NCBI RefSeq assembly: GCF_025370935.1
Contig: NC_133476.1
Span: forward strand, 16,795,039-16,859,038
Direction: 5' to 3'
Origin: Choristoneura fumiferana
Taxonomy: Eukaryota; Arthropoda; Insecta; Lepidoptera; Tortricidae
DNA: 64,000 bases
In this document: in pieces, positions 52,430 through 64,000 of the stretch
How positions within the stretch are numbered: the first letter of the stretch is position 1
Layout of the letters: each line of letters starts with the position of its first letter
Notes under the pieces: generated by a model
Databases searched by the model: none
Told to the model about the DNA's origin: nothing
What the model saw: only the letters and a program-made list of their open reading frames with translations
Made by a program: the position numbers and the translations under genes

Positions 52430-54880
52430 CGCATTAGACAGCGTTTGAGAATAATTATCAGAATCAGGGCGTCAGGTCTGCTAGTGAACAACGTCGGCAT
52501 TAGATTCAGCTAATACTTTGAGAACAAAAAAAAGATATAAACTGTGATACAAGTTAAATATGCCCGCTGTCCAGTCAATCAACAAGCCAACCGTACCAAG
52601 CAAATATTTTTTTTTGAGATTGACTGTTAGTCAGTTTCTAGAACCTACAGTATTTAATTTTGCCCTAGGTTTCTCTGCTGTCAACCGTGCGGCACAGTTA
52701 GATCTATGTGATACGTTCCTACATAATATAATAACATGCAGTACACGCCCTCCTCCACCTCCCTCCTCCTACATGAAATAATATATATATCACACAATAC
52801 CTAATAATAGTTGTTGTTGTTGTTGTTTCTTTAAAAAAATATGGCTCTGTCCATCGGAGGACAATTTTGCCAGTGTCTAGTAGTTTTTGCCGTTGTACGG
52901 TAAAAAAATTCTAGAAAACGAAATATGAGAGGTAATGGTGGATGAACGATGACAGCGCGAATAACCCTAATAATAGTTATATTTATATAGTAGGTATTTG
53001 TGACAGCTAGTCTAGCTTGTGTGACATATACTATACATACATAATAACATATTGTTTTACATGGAAGAGAAAGAGAGCGGGCGTGTATGTAAATTTATTG
53101 TATAGATATTTCACATGGACGTAGTTGTGGGGCACGGTTCGTAGCGAAGAAGTAAAGTAAAAAATATTGTTATCAATTTATATGAGGTTCCGCAAATTAA
53201 CAAGTTCTCTGTCCCGAAGCAATGTGCAGCGTTCTTTTGACACGTCGCCATAGTAATGATAAGGTAATATAATATTCCCGTAGCAATTTTCATTGTTAAT
53301 CTAAATGTGGTCCAAGAATAAAAATAATTATTATAATGTATGTAATAAAGTTTATTATTTATTGAAAGAACAACTCCATTATTTACATCACTGGTCATAC
53401 AGCACATGTGCCTCATGGACATACCAGTAAAGCCACGCATCAAGGGTCAAGGAACCTGGTAACACCGAAACCACTCAATTATTCAAGTATTTATTTCGTT
53501 AATCTCTATCCACTCAAGACAAGACAGATACAATCGAACCAATCAAAAATATCACATACTATTACAAGTCTTTCTAGGTCAGAATAAAAGTATGTAAAAC
53601 ACATTTTTGAAGCATTATATTATACTACACCTCGTTGTTCCGGGGGGTCAATAGTTTGAGCGGCCCATTTAGTGAACGGCATGTCATCGTCTACTAAAAG
53701 TACAATTTATATGATATTGGAAAAATTGGAATGGTAGGTATCCGTTATCTCACTCCATATCTCGGTAATGCTGTATGCGACATCCTATAACGCCATAGCC
53801 CACTCCATGTGAATTACTGTTCGGATCTGACAACTGTAGAGGCCTGTCCGCTAGCACATCCTAATAGTGTATTAGGGGATAGACCTCCAAAATTCTGCTC
53901 ATCTCATCTATATTAGATATGTTGGCTGTGGTCCCATGCCTTTCAAATGACCGGGTCCAGATGGGTTCGTGATCGAAAATCTGAACCAGCTATTACAATA
54001 ATAAGTAAAGACCTTTATTTCGGACAATATGGCCCAGATTTCATTCAAAACATTTCAGTCAAGCATATTGAGTGATTTTGAAAATTGACAAATTTGAAAT
54101 TTGGGACACTAGATTGGATGAAAATAAATGTACAGCCAATAAGACAGTTTTGACCAACCTAACTTCTATACTTACTTAGTGCCTATAATGTAATGCAAAC
54201 TCAAAATCAAACATTATTATGATGCCACTATAATGAAAGCAGTGACGCGAAAGATACAATTTGTAAGCGGAGATCTTATAAAACTAGCTAATAGCCGCGT
54301 GCACCTACCATGCAATAGTCCTAAATACAAAAGTCAAGGTACCAGAAGCTTAAAAATATATAATTTGTAATAATAGTTACACATAATTAAAAAAAAAGTA
54401 AGCTCACAATAAAAAATATCAATATATGAGCTTATACAATTCTTCTGATTTTGGTTCTTGATTCTGGGTATCTGTATGCGAGATTGTCATTTTACACGAG
54501 TTTCCTTTTCTTCTGAAGGGCAACCTGACAGTTCAGTAGCAATGACACTCGAAAAAGAACGCCATACTACCTACTACAGTTATCGCGGCCGGCTCAGTCA
54601 AGAATGTCTCTAAAGCTAGACATGAGCAAAGTCTAAACATGAGTGATATTATTATCGATATGGATAGTCAATATTTAGTCATCCTGTGACATAGAGCATA
54701 ACACCAACTCGTTTGTTAAAAAAATTGAACATATAATAATTCTACTATTTTTCTACTACAATGTTTATGTTTCACGCAGAAGAAGATTAAAACTATCGCG
54801 AAAAGACTTGTGCTAGCACGTTACTAGTGATATATATTTTGCCCGCGGAGTTAAATATAAGCTGTAACAAAAAGGCCTTA
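52430..54880. other. Intergenic, no gene seen
   Basis: AT-rich with a GT-rich spot at 52800 and the second copy of the 35.36-kb repeat at 52840-52980. No coding frame with family signal. Confidence 0.5.
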
Positions 54881-54886
54881 GCAGGA

Positions 54887-55560
54887 TAAAAAAAGGTCAA
54901 GTTCGAGTTGGACTCGTACATACGAAGGGTTCCGTACGTACAATGTTTTTAAAACAGTTCACTAATAAGTTTTAGCAACGCCTAGTAACCAAAAAACGCT
55001 GGGAAAAAACACGTTTCTTGTATGACAACTCCATTTATTTTTTAATTTTACTTACTTTATTATTAGTATTTGTTGTTATGGAGGCCACAGTAATACCTAC
55101 ATAATCTGTCAACATTTCAAGTGTCTAGTACACACAAACATGTATGCCTAAATGGGGTAGGCAAAGCACACGAAACGTTACAGCTTCGGAGCCACTTTTA
55201 GCAATTTTAGGTTTTAAGTTTGACGAAAACGGTACAATAGTGACAGGTTGCTAGCCTGTGGCCTACGGTCCTCAGTCGCCTCTTACGACATCCACGGAAG
55301 AAATGGAGAGGTCTAATTCTAACCCATCACACGGGTAGCTATTACAGCTCAAGAGATAAAGCCCTGTGACAGACGGATGGACAGACAGACAGACAGACAG
55401 ACAGACAGCAGAGTCTCAGCAATAGGGTCCCGTTGGCCTAACTATAAAAACTAAATAATAGTTACGAACCAGTAGAAGACAGACAGACAAACACACAGAC
55501 AGACAGCAGAATCTCAGCAATAGGGTCCCGTTGGCACCCTTTGGGTACGGAACCCTAAAA
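54887..55560 (+). repeat. Interspersed repeat ending GGTACGGAACCCTA, with GACA microsatellites
   Basis: GGTCAAGTTCGAGTTGGACT, GAAGGGTTCCGTACGTAC, AATAGGGTCCCGTTGGC and GGGTACGGAACCCTAAAA. A shorter copy lies at 57345-57627. (ACAG)n runs at 55380-55410 and 55480-55505. Confidence 0.65.
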
Positions 55561-55856
55561 AGGAGAAGCAACTCCCGTCAGGAATAAAGAAATATTCCGA
55601 TATAAAGGGAAAAGAAAAGATTTATTCGTGACAACAGGGAAAAAAATATACAAAAATGATTTAGAAATGTGCATGTCACAAAGTGGTCACAAATCAGTCA
55701 ATTTTGTTTTATTTCAGATATTTTAAAAAATGACAACTTGGGCAAAGTTATCTCAAAGGTCAAAGTTGTACGGTTTTATAGTACTTTATATATATGTACC
55801 CCTATTATCTCATCATCTGATATTACTGTAGTTTCATTCGACAAATAAAAACTTAA

Positions 55857-56062
55857 GATTGGTTTTTTGGAATCTTTTTGTATTTTTTATTTCAATTCCA
55901 AATTTTTACTTTTACGGTCATCCCGTAAAACCTAAATTGAAAATACAAACTGAAATAAAGATGCACAGAAAAAACAGAAAAATAAGACCATCACTGGGAA
56001 TCGAACCCAGGTCCTCGGTAATCCGTACCGCTTGCTATACCGCTACACCACTGATGGTCAAA
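55857..56062 (-). mobile_element. SINE-A long copy, - orientation
   Basis: ATTGGTTTTTTGGAATCTTT, TACGGTCATCCCGTAAAACC, CTGGGAATCGAACCCAGGTC and TATACCGCTACACCACTGAT, the same layout as 37370-37575. Confidence 0.78.
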
Positions 56063-56534
56063 AAATAAAAACTACATACCTGTTGGTATTCTTGTTTTTA
56101 GAAGCTCCACTAAAATTTCCACCCACGGAACGCTAAAAAAAAGATGCCTACGAAGACTTTATTTCGTTGTGTACATCATATTTATTTAGAACAAACTTTA
56201 TAACACAGCGTTAATAAATAAATCAAACATAGTTAATCAGTCAGATATTCCTTAATTTCTTGCATATCAACATTCAACGTTTCTTCTTTTCTTCACCTTG
56301 AATATTGCATGACAGCACCTAGGCTACTTCAGCAATATAATGATTCCAGGCAAAATTATATGCAGTTAGTTAGCATTGAATCTGAAAGGAATTGTGTATT
56401 AATAAATACAGAAATAGTATTAGCAGACAGACTATAAGATACCTAGGTGTACGAATAAAGTGACCGATGCTTTTTAGTTACAGCATATGGACGTAAATCA
56501 GACTATCAGTAGGTAAATCCCCTAATGTACCTAC

Positions 56535-56755
56535 ATACTGTTGCACGCAACTCTGTCAGCGTAGAATTCGTTTATAAGCTATTCCGCGGGAATATTGCGA
56601 TTAAAAAAAAACTACCCTATGTTTTTCTACGGGACTCAAACTATCTGTATCCCAAATTTCATCCTAATCGGTTCAACGAATTAGACGTGAAAAGGTAATA
56701 AAGAATTAAACAAACAGACTAACAAACTTTCGCATTTATAATATGAGTGGGATTA
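56535..56755 (+). repeat. Interspersed repeat copy
   Basis: TATTCCGCGGGAATATTGCG, CCAAATTTCATCCTAATCGG and TTTCGCATTTATAATATGAG, as at 27.64 kb. Confidence 0.65.
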
Positions 56756-56769
56756 TTGTCTTATTTTAA

Positions 56770-57030
56770 GTCATCATCATCATCATCATCATCATCGGCC
56801 TATCTTAGCCCACTACTGGACATAGGCGTCTCCAATTGCACGCCACTGAGCACGACCCTCGGCCACTCTCATCCAGTTACTGTCAGCTACCCAGTGAAGA
56901 TCATCGCTCCACCTAGTCTGAGGGCGTCCCTCGCCACGCTAGGCTTTTACTCGTTTACCTTAGCAGTTATCGGTTCTTCGGCTGATATGGCCGGCCCACT
57001 GCCACTTCAGTTTGCTTCAGTTTTAAGTAA
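56770..57030 (-). mobile_element. RTE-like LINE 3' fragment
   Basis: (CATCAT)n, GGCCTATCTTAGCCCACTAC, TGGACATAGGCGTCTCC and GGCCGGCCCACTGCCACTTC. Same architecture as other RTE ends, but a different subfamily. Confidence 0.65.
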
Positions 57031-57344
57031 TCCTATAGAAATAGACGGACGGACAGCGTAATATCAAATTATCTGAACTATGTCTTTGTGACAAAGTTTC
57101 TCCATGTCTTTCATTGAATAAAGTTAGAATTCGGCAGCGATGACATACGACCATCATCATCATCATCATCGTCATTAAGATCGGTTTGTGAACAATACTT
57201 ATCTTTTTCAAAATATCCTGATATTGAATTTAGATTTTTGCTATTCCTTTCTGCCTGCATGTAAAATTTACAGAGATTAGTGATATGGAGATAGAGTTGT
57301 AAAATTAAATATTTAACATTGAATACCCTGGGTATTAAAAATAA

Positions 57345-57627
57345 ACTGGCCAAGTGCGAGTCGGATTCGCGCACGAAGTGTTCCGTACCATTATCTATAC
57401 AACATTAGACATTAGCAAAAAAAAAACTTAAATATTTGTTTTATTCTGGTTTGAGTATTTGTTGTTATAGCGGCCACAGTAATACATAATCTGTAAAAAT
57501 TTAAAGTGTCTAACTATTACGACTCAAGAGATAGAGCCCTGTGACAGACGGACGGACAGACAGACAGACAGACAGCGGAGTCTCAGAAATAGGGTTCCGT
57601 TGGCACTTTTTAGGTACGGAACCCTAA
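57345..57627 (+). repeat. Interspersed repeat ending GGTACGGAACCCTA
   Basis: GGCCAAGTGCGAGTCGGATT, AGTGTTCCGTACC, ACAGACGGACGGACAGACAG and TAGGTACGGAACCCTAAAAA. Confidence 0.7.
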
Positions 57628-57770
57628 AAACTAAATAATAGTTACGAACCAGTAGAATTTTATGTAGGTACCTACATAATAAATCCCATTTTTTCCTTAT
57701 CTTAAATTTCAGCTTTTTAGGATAAAAGGTTTGGTGTGTGCGTTGGTAAACAATAATTAAAAAAATAGGA

Positions 57771-58675
57771 CAATGATGTAATGTTCACTTCGAAACACAG
57801 ACAGACAGACAGACGGACAGACAGATGGACAGATCAACAGACGGACGGACGGATGAGCCGACGGAAAGGTACACAGACAGACTCACATACGCATAAAATT
57901 AACAACCTGTGTCACTCCTAACAGAGACAAATCTAACGATGCCTCTTCTGATCTCTTTATCTCCTAACATGAGCTATTTCTCAAGACTCTGCTTCTAATT
58001 ATCAATAAAATACTTATAAATTTTAAAGGTCATAGTAAAATTTTCGACTAAAGTACAGTTGGTACAACTTTATTCACCATCATCATCATCATCATCTCAG
58101 CCGTAGGACGTCCACTGTTGGACATAGGCCTCACCCACAGACCTCCAGTTGCTTCAACTGGCAGCAGCCTGCATCCACCGCGAACCTGCGGCTTTAACCA
58201 GGTCATCCGTCCATCTTGTTGGTGGACGTCCTACGCTGCGCTTGCCGATCCGCGGCCTCCACTCGAGAACTTTTCGGCCCCAACGGCCATCCGCTCTCCG
58301 TGCTATATAGCCCGCCCATTGCCACTTCAACGAGCTGATTCGCTTGGCTATGTCGGTGACCCTTGTTCTTCTACGTATCTCCTCATTTCTGATTCGGTCC
58401 CGTAGAGAAACCCCAAGCATAGCTCTCTCCATAGCTCGCTGAGCAACTCTGAGCCTATTTATAAGGCCTAAAGTAAAGCACCACGTCTCGGATCCATATG
58501 TCATCACTGGACAATAATGATGTAGTGTTCACTTCGAAACACAGACAGACAGAAAGACGGACAGACAGATGGACGGATCGACAGACGGACGGACGGATGG
58601 GCCGACCGAAAGATACACAGACAGACTAACATACGCATAAAATTAACAACCTGTGTCACTCCTAACAAAGACTTA
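57771..58675. repeat. ~155-bp direct duplication flanking an RTE fragment
   Basis: 57771-57926 and 58511-58672 share AATGTTCACTTCGAAACACA (second copy AGTGTTC), the GACA/GGAC-rich middle, CATACGCATAAAATTAACAA and CCTGTGTCACTCCTAACA. The RTE fragment 58078-58510 lies between them. Confidence 0.75.
58078..58510 (-). pseudogene. RTE LINE 3' end with C-terminal ORF fragment
   Basis: Minus frame from 58507: MMTYGSETWCFTLGLINRLR, AQRAMERAMLGVSLRDRIRN, KWQWAGYIARRADGRWGRK and GRPPTRWTDDLVKAAGSRWM, followed by a 3' end with (GATGAT)n at 58078-58100. 5' truncated at about 58510. Close to the active-looking RTE at 22.3 kb in sequence, but only the last ~120 codons remain. Confidence 0.82.
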
Positions 58676-58679
58676 TTTT

Positions 58680-61015
58680 CTTGTCTCTGCTCTTGTCTTG
58701 TTGTTTGCTAAGATGCATCAAGGCCTTGTTGCATAGCGTGCGAAAGAAATGACCATACATACGCTCCAAAACCATAACCCCTGCCGTTTCTCACACTTAT
58801 AAATAAAATAAAAAATCTTGAATCACTTCATAATAGAGTACATACAGTACATACTCGTACATATGCAGACAGACGGTGGGAAGCGACTTACTTCTATGGA
58901 GTGAAAATGTTCACGACGCAACTAAGAGTTTTCGTAGTAGGTTGCTGCAGACCACAAGTTTGGTACACACGATAAGCCATACTTTGGCCACCCAGTAGGA
59001 ATTAAATTCTTACAGCCCTGCCTCTGGTGTTCTTGTAACAAATATTAATGTTTCTGACAAAAATGATAAAATAAACATACCCGTGTATCCAATTACATAG
59101 GTATTCTTTTCATCATCGAATCGTACATACATAAATAGTTTAAGAGTTGCACTCTTGCTCATTTCCTCTCGTCCGCCAACTTTTTGACTTCTTGATTTGT
59201 GTTCAAACCATAATTATTCAAACATAATTGCTTTTGAATATCAATCTCATTGACTTGACGTTGTGACAAAAATGTATTATAATGACGTTTAAATTTTACT
59301 TATCTAGCCAGTTATAATAATAAAAAAGGTACGAAAACTACTTCGATTGTGAAAACCTTTTTATTCACCGAGCCTAGATTTAGCGGCCGTAAAAATGCCG
59401 TGATATGTAGGAATTTATTTGAGCCTCACTGTAAAACTTGATATTCATACATACACATGCAATGTATGTTGAATGTAGACCTTATTTTTTAACTAATTAG
59501 TTTAGTGATTACACCTAGCATCTTTTATTGTGAGAATAAATATGCTTTATTTAAATTAGTGGCGCTACTGTCTACGTAAGAGTAAATAACTAATATCTGT
59601 TCAGAATTTGTAAGTTGAATTTAAACCACTTGTCCTAGATCGAAGCACCGCATTATAATGTATGTAAAGTATGCAATGTTATAATTTTTGCCGAGGACTG
59701 GGTCTGTTACTTAAAAAAATATTATTTTAAATGTCAATTTTTAAAGTAACTTACCTATTTTTCGTCTTACTTACAGTTTGCGTCCTTGCATTAATCAGAA
59801 ATAATAGTTTAGGCGTTTCAACTTCCGAAAATAACAGATTTAAAAACAAAAAAAGTAGATACTAGACTCAGAAACTTGAACTTGATCTCTCAGTGATCTC
59901 ATGCTTTCTGCATTTAGTTGTCGTATTATCTGAGCCAAAGGTGATGGTCACGTGACCACACGAAATAGTCGATACCTATTTACAATAGTTTGATTTTGTG
60001 ACATTTACTCACGCACCCATATAAGATGTCACTACATGCTCGCTGCGAACACTGTCAGTTGTACTCATACAATGGTAAAATGCATCAAAATTTACTGCAT
60101 CACGCTGCACTTTTGATGCAATAAAGTTACTTTTTTTTGGATTTTGCTTGAAGAGCATATCCATAATTTACTATTCTCAAAAAAATCCTCTAAGAAAACA
60201 TGTCCGTGGAAGCTATGCGGGGTGTCCGTAGGTTTGTATGGAAGAGCAACCCCCTGCTCTAATATGGCTGGCTAGGCCGAATTTACTTTTAAATACTCAC
60301 CTACACACGTGACAGTACAGTATGTAAGATGGTTATGTACAGGAAACAAGGTAAGCAATGTCCAAAACAAGCTTATCTGGATAAAAAATCCTGCGCGTTG
60401 TTTTCGCTCATCAGTTTTCACCACGTTAAAATGAAACATGTGAAATTATTACGAGAACATGATGAGATTTCACCAAGGCTCGTATTCCCACACCCACGCA
60501 ACACGGTAGCTGTTTTCCGCCGAATTAATTAGTGTAGTGATAAAAACTCGTGAAAATCGTTAGCTCATCGCTATTTGGAGCACTAGCTACTTAAGTGCTC
60601 GTGCAAACATACAGTCATTAACAAAAGTAGCGTGAATTTCACTCTCATAATTGGATGTTTAAAAGCTAAGTACAATTAAAAAAAGACGTATTGTAAATAG
60701 GTACCTATTGTGTGAAAGGTAGAGACTGTCATTTGTTAACATGACTTATTAGGTATACGAGTAGAGAGGCTGATTTCCGCAACTCGACTTAGTGCGTAAG
60801 TTTTTCGTGATTGGCGGTAGACACTATTCATGTCAGTGTCAGTCTAGCTCCTGAAACCTAGCAAGCCTTTTACGTTGCCGACGACTTCCTGGAGTGACCC
60901 CGGAGACCCGAGCTACTAGTTCACCACACCAGAACATTCTAATAGGATGTGACATGGAGCTGCAAAGTAGTTAGTCAATTTAGTTCAATTAATATTATTT
61001 TTTATCATACAAAAG
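58680..61015. other. Intergenic, no gene seen
   Basis: AT-rich, seemingly repeat-poor. The longest frames (e.g. 67 codons at 60329) show no domain or codon pattern. Confidence 0.5.
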
Positions 61016-61017
61016 CT

Positions 61018-61157
61018 CGGCAGGGCTACTACGAAACTCGAAACTCGAAGTTCGTATCTCACCGTCCCTCTCGCTCTCGTATTAAATAGTATAAGCGTCA
61101 GAGGGACCGCACGACACGAACTTCGAGTTTCGAGTTTCGCAGTAGCCCCGCAGCTCG
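61018..61157. mobile_element. Palindromic MITE family A, copy 4 (best preserved)
   Basis: CAGGGCTACTACGAAACTCG and ACTCGAAGTTCGTATC face GACACGAACTTCGAGTTTCG and GTTTCGCAGTAGCCCCG. Confidence 0.78.
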
Positions 61158-61159
61158 AA

Positions 61160-62255
61160 TATGGGATAACCAATTTCGTAGAAACTAACAATGCGCGTGG
61201 GTGCCTTTATTTGAATACAGTTACTTTTTGATAGTTATTAAATTTTACCAACCTAATGAACAAAAACGAGTCACCGCAGTTCAATGCTATAAAATAAATT
61301 TATTGTCTCCGATGAGGCCGTTATACGAGTTCTTTGTCTCGATGCAACTTTAGAATTACATTTATATGTAAATTCATTCCATGCAGTCCAAATTATAATG
61401 ATTTACGTGTAGGTATGAGTCATAAGATGCATTTGGTTCTTTGTTTTTGTTCACCAAAATTTGTATATATAGATATTTCGAGGAATTTTGTAATATGCAC
61501 GTAGCATTACACAATGTTAAGCAAACAAGCAACTGCAATTCGCCAAAAGATTGCGAAACATATTCTTATTATCATCTTCACACAGGTACTATTAAACATT
61601 TCACGTATCTGCTAGGCGAAATATATACTTATTGCTTATGTATGAATGTTTTATCTAAGACATTTTCACTTTTATAAAACGGCTTATTGTTGCCAGGAAA
61701 AAATCCGCTTCCATTCTAGTAAAGGCCAAGTTTGCAAATTATCTCGCCTAACATCTTTCGTTACGGAACTAAGGGCATAACCGTTTTATCACAGCTTTTG
61801 TTTTTGTTTACGAAAGGAAAGTAATATGAATTCTGTTTACTACGACGAGAAATGTGTATATTTCCCAATAACTTGTTTACTTTATTGTTCCGTAACGTTG
61901 CCAATACAATACGAATGTTACAAGCCGGGAGCAAAGCGCAAATATCTCGGCATCAGAATAAATCCATTTATAATACTCCATTGAATTAAACGGGGTACGG
62001 TTTAAGTCGCTATGATATAATTTACTTTACTGGCAACCGAGGAATTGTTCATATTGTCGAGTCACCATGATGAAACGATTCGAGAAGTCAACTATTAAGA
62101 GGGAAAGCATTGACTTTTCTTAATCTTTAATTGTAAATATTTAGCTCCATCAGATAATCTTTTTATCTAAGCCGCTCATCCGGAAAAACTTGTATATTGT
62201 TCTTACTTAACTTTACATGTATTACTTGCTAAATATAAACACGAACACTGTGGTA
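61160..62255. other. Intergenic, no gene seen
   Basis: AT-rich unique-looking DNA. A 78-codon frame at 61441 has no recognisable feature. Confidence 0.5.
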
Positions 62256-62260
62256 CTATA

Positions 62261-62636
62261 CAGGGTGTTAATTAAATAACTGAAAACCAGAAAGTAGTTT
62301 GCTCAGAATCGAGAGTAGATTCGATAACACTATGCTTTAAATCAGGCTGTGTTTGTGTTTTTAAATCCCTTTTTTATTGTGCCCAGTCTAAAAGTTACGA
62401 TTGCAACATGCGCCAATTAAATATTTTAGCGAGGTTGCATACTATTTAGATAATTTAAAGACGTCAAAGCGCAACTGACAAATACATATATTATGAGTGT
62501 AGAGTTAGGAATGAAGTAGAATTACTGACTTATCAAAACACACGAATAGCATTTAAAATAATGGAGATATTCAAACTTAAAATGAAAAAATATTTTTGGG
62601 GTGTCTGAGGTTTTCAGTTATTTAATTAACAACTTG
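62261..62636. mobile_element. TIR DNA element, ~375 bp
   Basis: GTTAATTAAATAACTGAAAA then CC at left is mirrored by GGTTTTCAGTTATTTAATTA then AC at right. No transposase. Confidence 0.72.
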
Positions 62637-62639
62637 TAG

Positions 62640-64000
62640 ATACAAGAAATACCAAAGCAGCAGAATATATAATGAAGATTTTTAAGTTTGTTTGCCTCTG
62701 AATATTAAAATTATACTAGGCACTTAAGTTACACACTTGAATGCAAGTAAAAAAGTTTCGTCGGCAGCACAAAAAGTAGCCATTGCGCTTCTGGGGCGAG
62801 CATTAATTTCGTTCTTGTATTTTTCTTTGACCCGTCGCCGCTGAACTGACCTTTTATAAATAGAGTATAGCCTTAACCTACTTGAATATCCTTCGGCGAA
62901 TATCGGATAATATTTCCCTCTAGATTTTGCTATGTTATGGCCGCTGGAGCGAGAAAGTCAGAGGGGGTGTAATAGTGCGAGCGGAATACAAAACGAGTCA
63001 TAAATACGTGGTTTTAAAAATAAAATGATGTATGTGTAGTGAGGTTTTATATTCAAGCCAGACAGTTTTGAGTTAGAAAATGTTTTGGGTAAAAGGCTGA
63101 CTATTAATTAGGAAGCGAGAAAGGTCAGGTTTTTGGGACGAGGATTTGAAATTTGAATAGGTGCTTCGACCTTGTAATAAGCTCTAAATAAATTGGCATT
63201 GCTTTTCAATTTGATTGTTATCTTCGTAAAGTTTGTACAATACGTAGGTTTCAGACTGAAATTAATACTTTTCATTTCAGTTTTAAAATTTTTAAGGTGA
63301 GGTTTGTGGCTAACCACAGACGTGAATAAGGCCCCTCGAGAATAAAGAGGGATTCACTTCTCTGATTGACACGCCCGAATTTAATTAATTTAGCATATTT
63401 GTGATGTTTTTTTGTGTCCAGAGGCCTTATTGTCTAACGCACTAGGAGTCACGATCATTTTCACCACTTCTTTCTGTCACACTGTGTAAGATGAGGATAG
63501 AAAGAGATGGTGGATGCGATCGCGAAGGTTAGATGGAGCGTTAGACCATACGGCCACAGTAAATTACAGGTTTACTTTTAAATAGGTACCTATAAATTAA
63601 AAAGACGCAGTCTTACTAATGCTAGACATTCTGCAACCGGTTGGTCGATAAGTCGCAGTTCGTGCTCCTGTAACATTAACTGGAGAATCGATGCCAATCT
63701 GCAGTCCAGACCCGGACCGCTGCATTCTCACTGCCGCCTTTTGTATAAAACATGCAAATAGACGCGTTTTGTCTTATCTGATCTCTCATTGCTGTTATAA
63801 GATAAACAGGTGCGACGTATCGTCGTATAGATAGGTACTTACATTTGATTTGCTTTTAGTTTGATGTTTTTGTCAATTTTTATTACAGATATTTTTTTAT
63901 CCGATAAAATATCTGACTTAGGTACATAATTAAATATTACTGCTGAGTTATCCCTCGTTCTAAATTCTAAATATACTTACTTCACTTCTTTGTACTGGAA
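62640..64000. other. Intergenic, repeat scraps only
   Basis: 63366-63392 (TTGACACGCCCGAATTTAAT) resembles part of the BEL leader/LTR region at 48209. 63420-63560 is a diverged palindromic MITE of family B (TTGTCTAACGC/GCGTTAGACCATACGGCC). No coding signal. Confidence 0.45.

Noticed and set aside
63366..63392. Second LTR of the BEL/Pao element
   Set aside because: Only about 25 bases resemble the 48.2-kb leader region and it is 15 kb away, so at best a separate remnant.

Overview
The window is insect nuclear DNA, almost certainly from a moth or butterfly. It has spliced genes with GT-AG introns, AT-rich non-coding DNA, and a dense load of repeats typical of Lepidoptera: tRNA-derived SINEs, RTE-type LINE ends with (GATGAT)n tails, Jockey-like LINE remnants, a BEL/Pao fragment and many short palindromic MITEs. 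I cannot name the species.

Region 1 (1-16.1 kb, + strand): the 3' two thirds of TAF2, the TFIID subunit. Eight exons at 1023-1164, 7669-7838, 8622-8835, 11493-11694, 13334-13583, 14029-14205, 15200-15328 and 15754-15999 join in phase into about 509 codons ending in the family's Lys/His tail. The introns are mostly repeats: two inverted arrays of ~140-bp units, a ~2.1-kb foldback, a TIR element with an 8-bp target duplication, a ~620-bp CCCTCT tract and a 40-bp minisatellite that resembles the exon 6 splice donor.

Region 2 (16.1-26.9 kb): between the two genes. At 17.36-17.82 kb a TATA-like promoter precedes two related short ORFs (17 and 19 codons), each followed by a conserved splice donor. 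This is the best candidate for something undescribed. Further on are MITEs, an RTE LINE with an open 556-codon reverse transcriptase ORF nested in an older Jockey-like element (14-bp target duplication), and a decayed Tc1/mariner-type transposase.

Region 3 (26.96-38.07 kb, + strand): a complete kynurenine 3-monooxygenase gene (KMO, cinnabar in flies). Ten exons join in phase to about 462 codons (454 with an alternative exon 6 acceptor), with FAD motifs and a C-terminal membrane anchor. KMO makes 3-hydroxykynurenine, the ommochrome pigment precursor. Its introns hold SINEs, MITEs and an amplified pol III A-box.

Region 4 (38.1-64 kb): no host gene that I can support. It holds nested SINE/MITE insertions, RTE fragments, a BEL/Pao gag-protease fragment (46.2-48 kb), several foldback or hAT-like elements and long AT-rich stretches.

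TAF2 and KMO lie on the same strand about 11 kb apart, with no sign of joint function. Intron-exon positions come from reading frame, splice motifs and remembered family conservation; no alignment was run.
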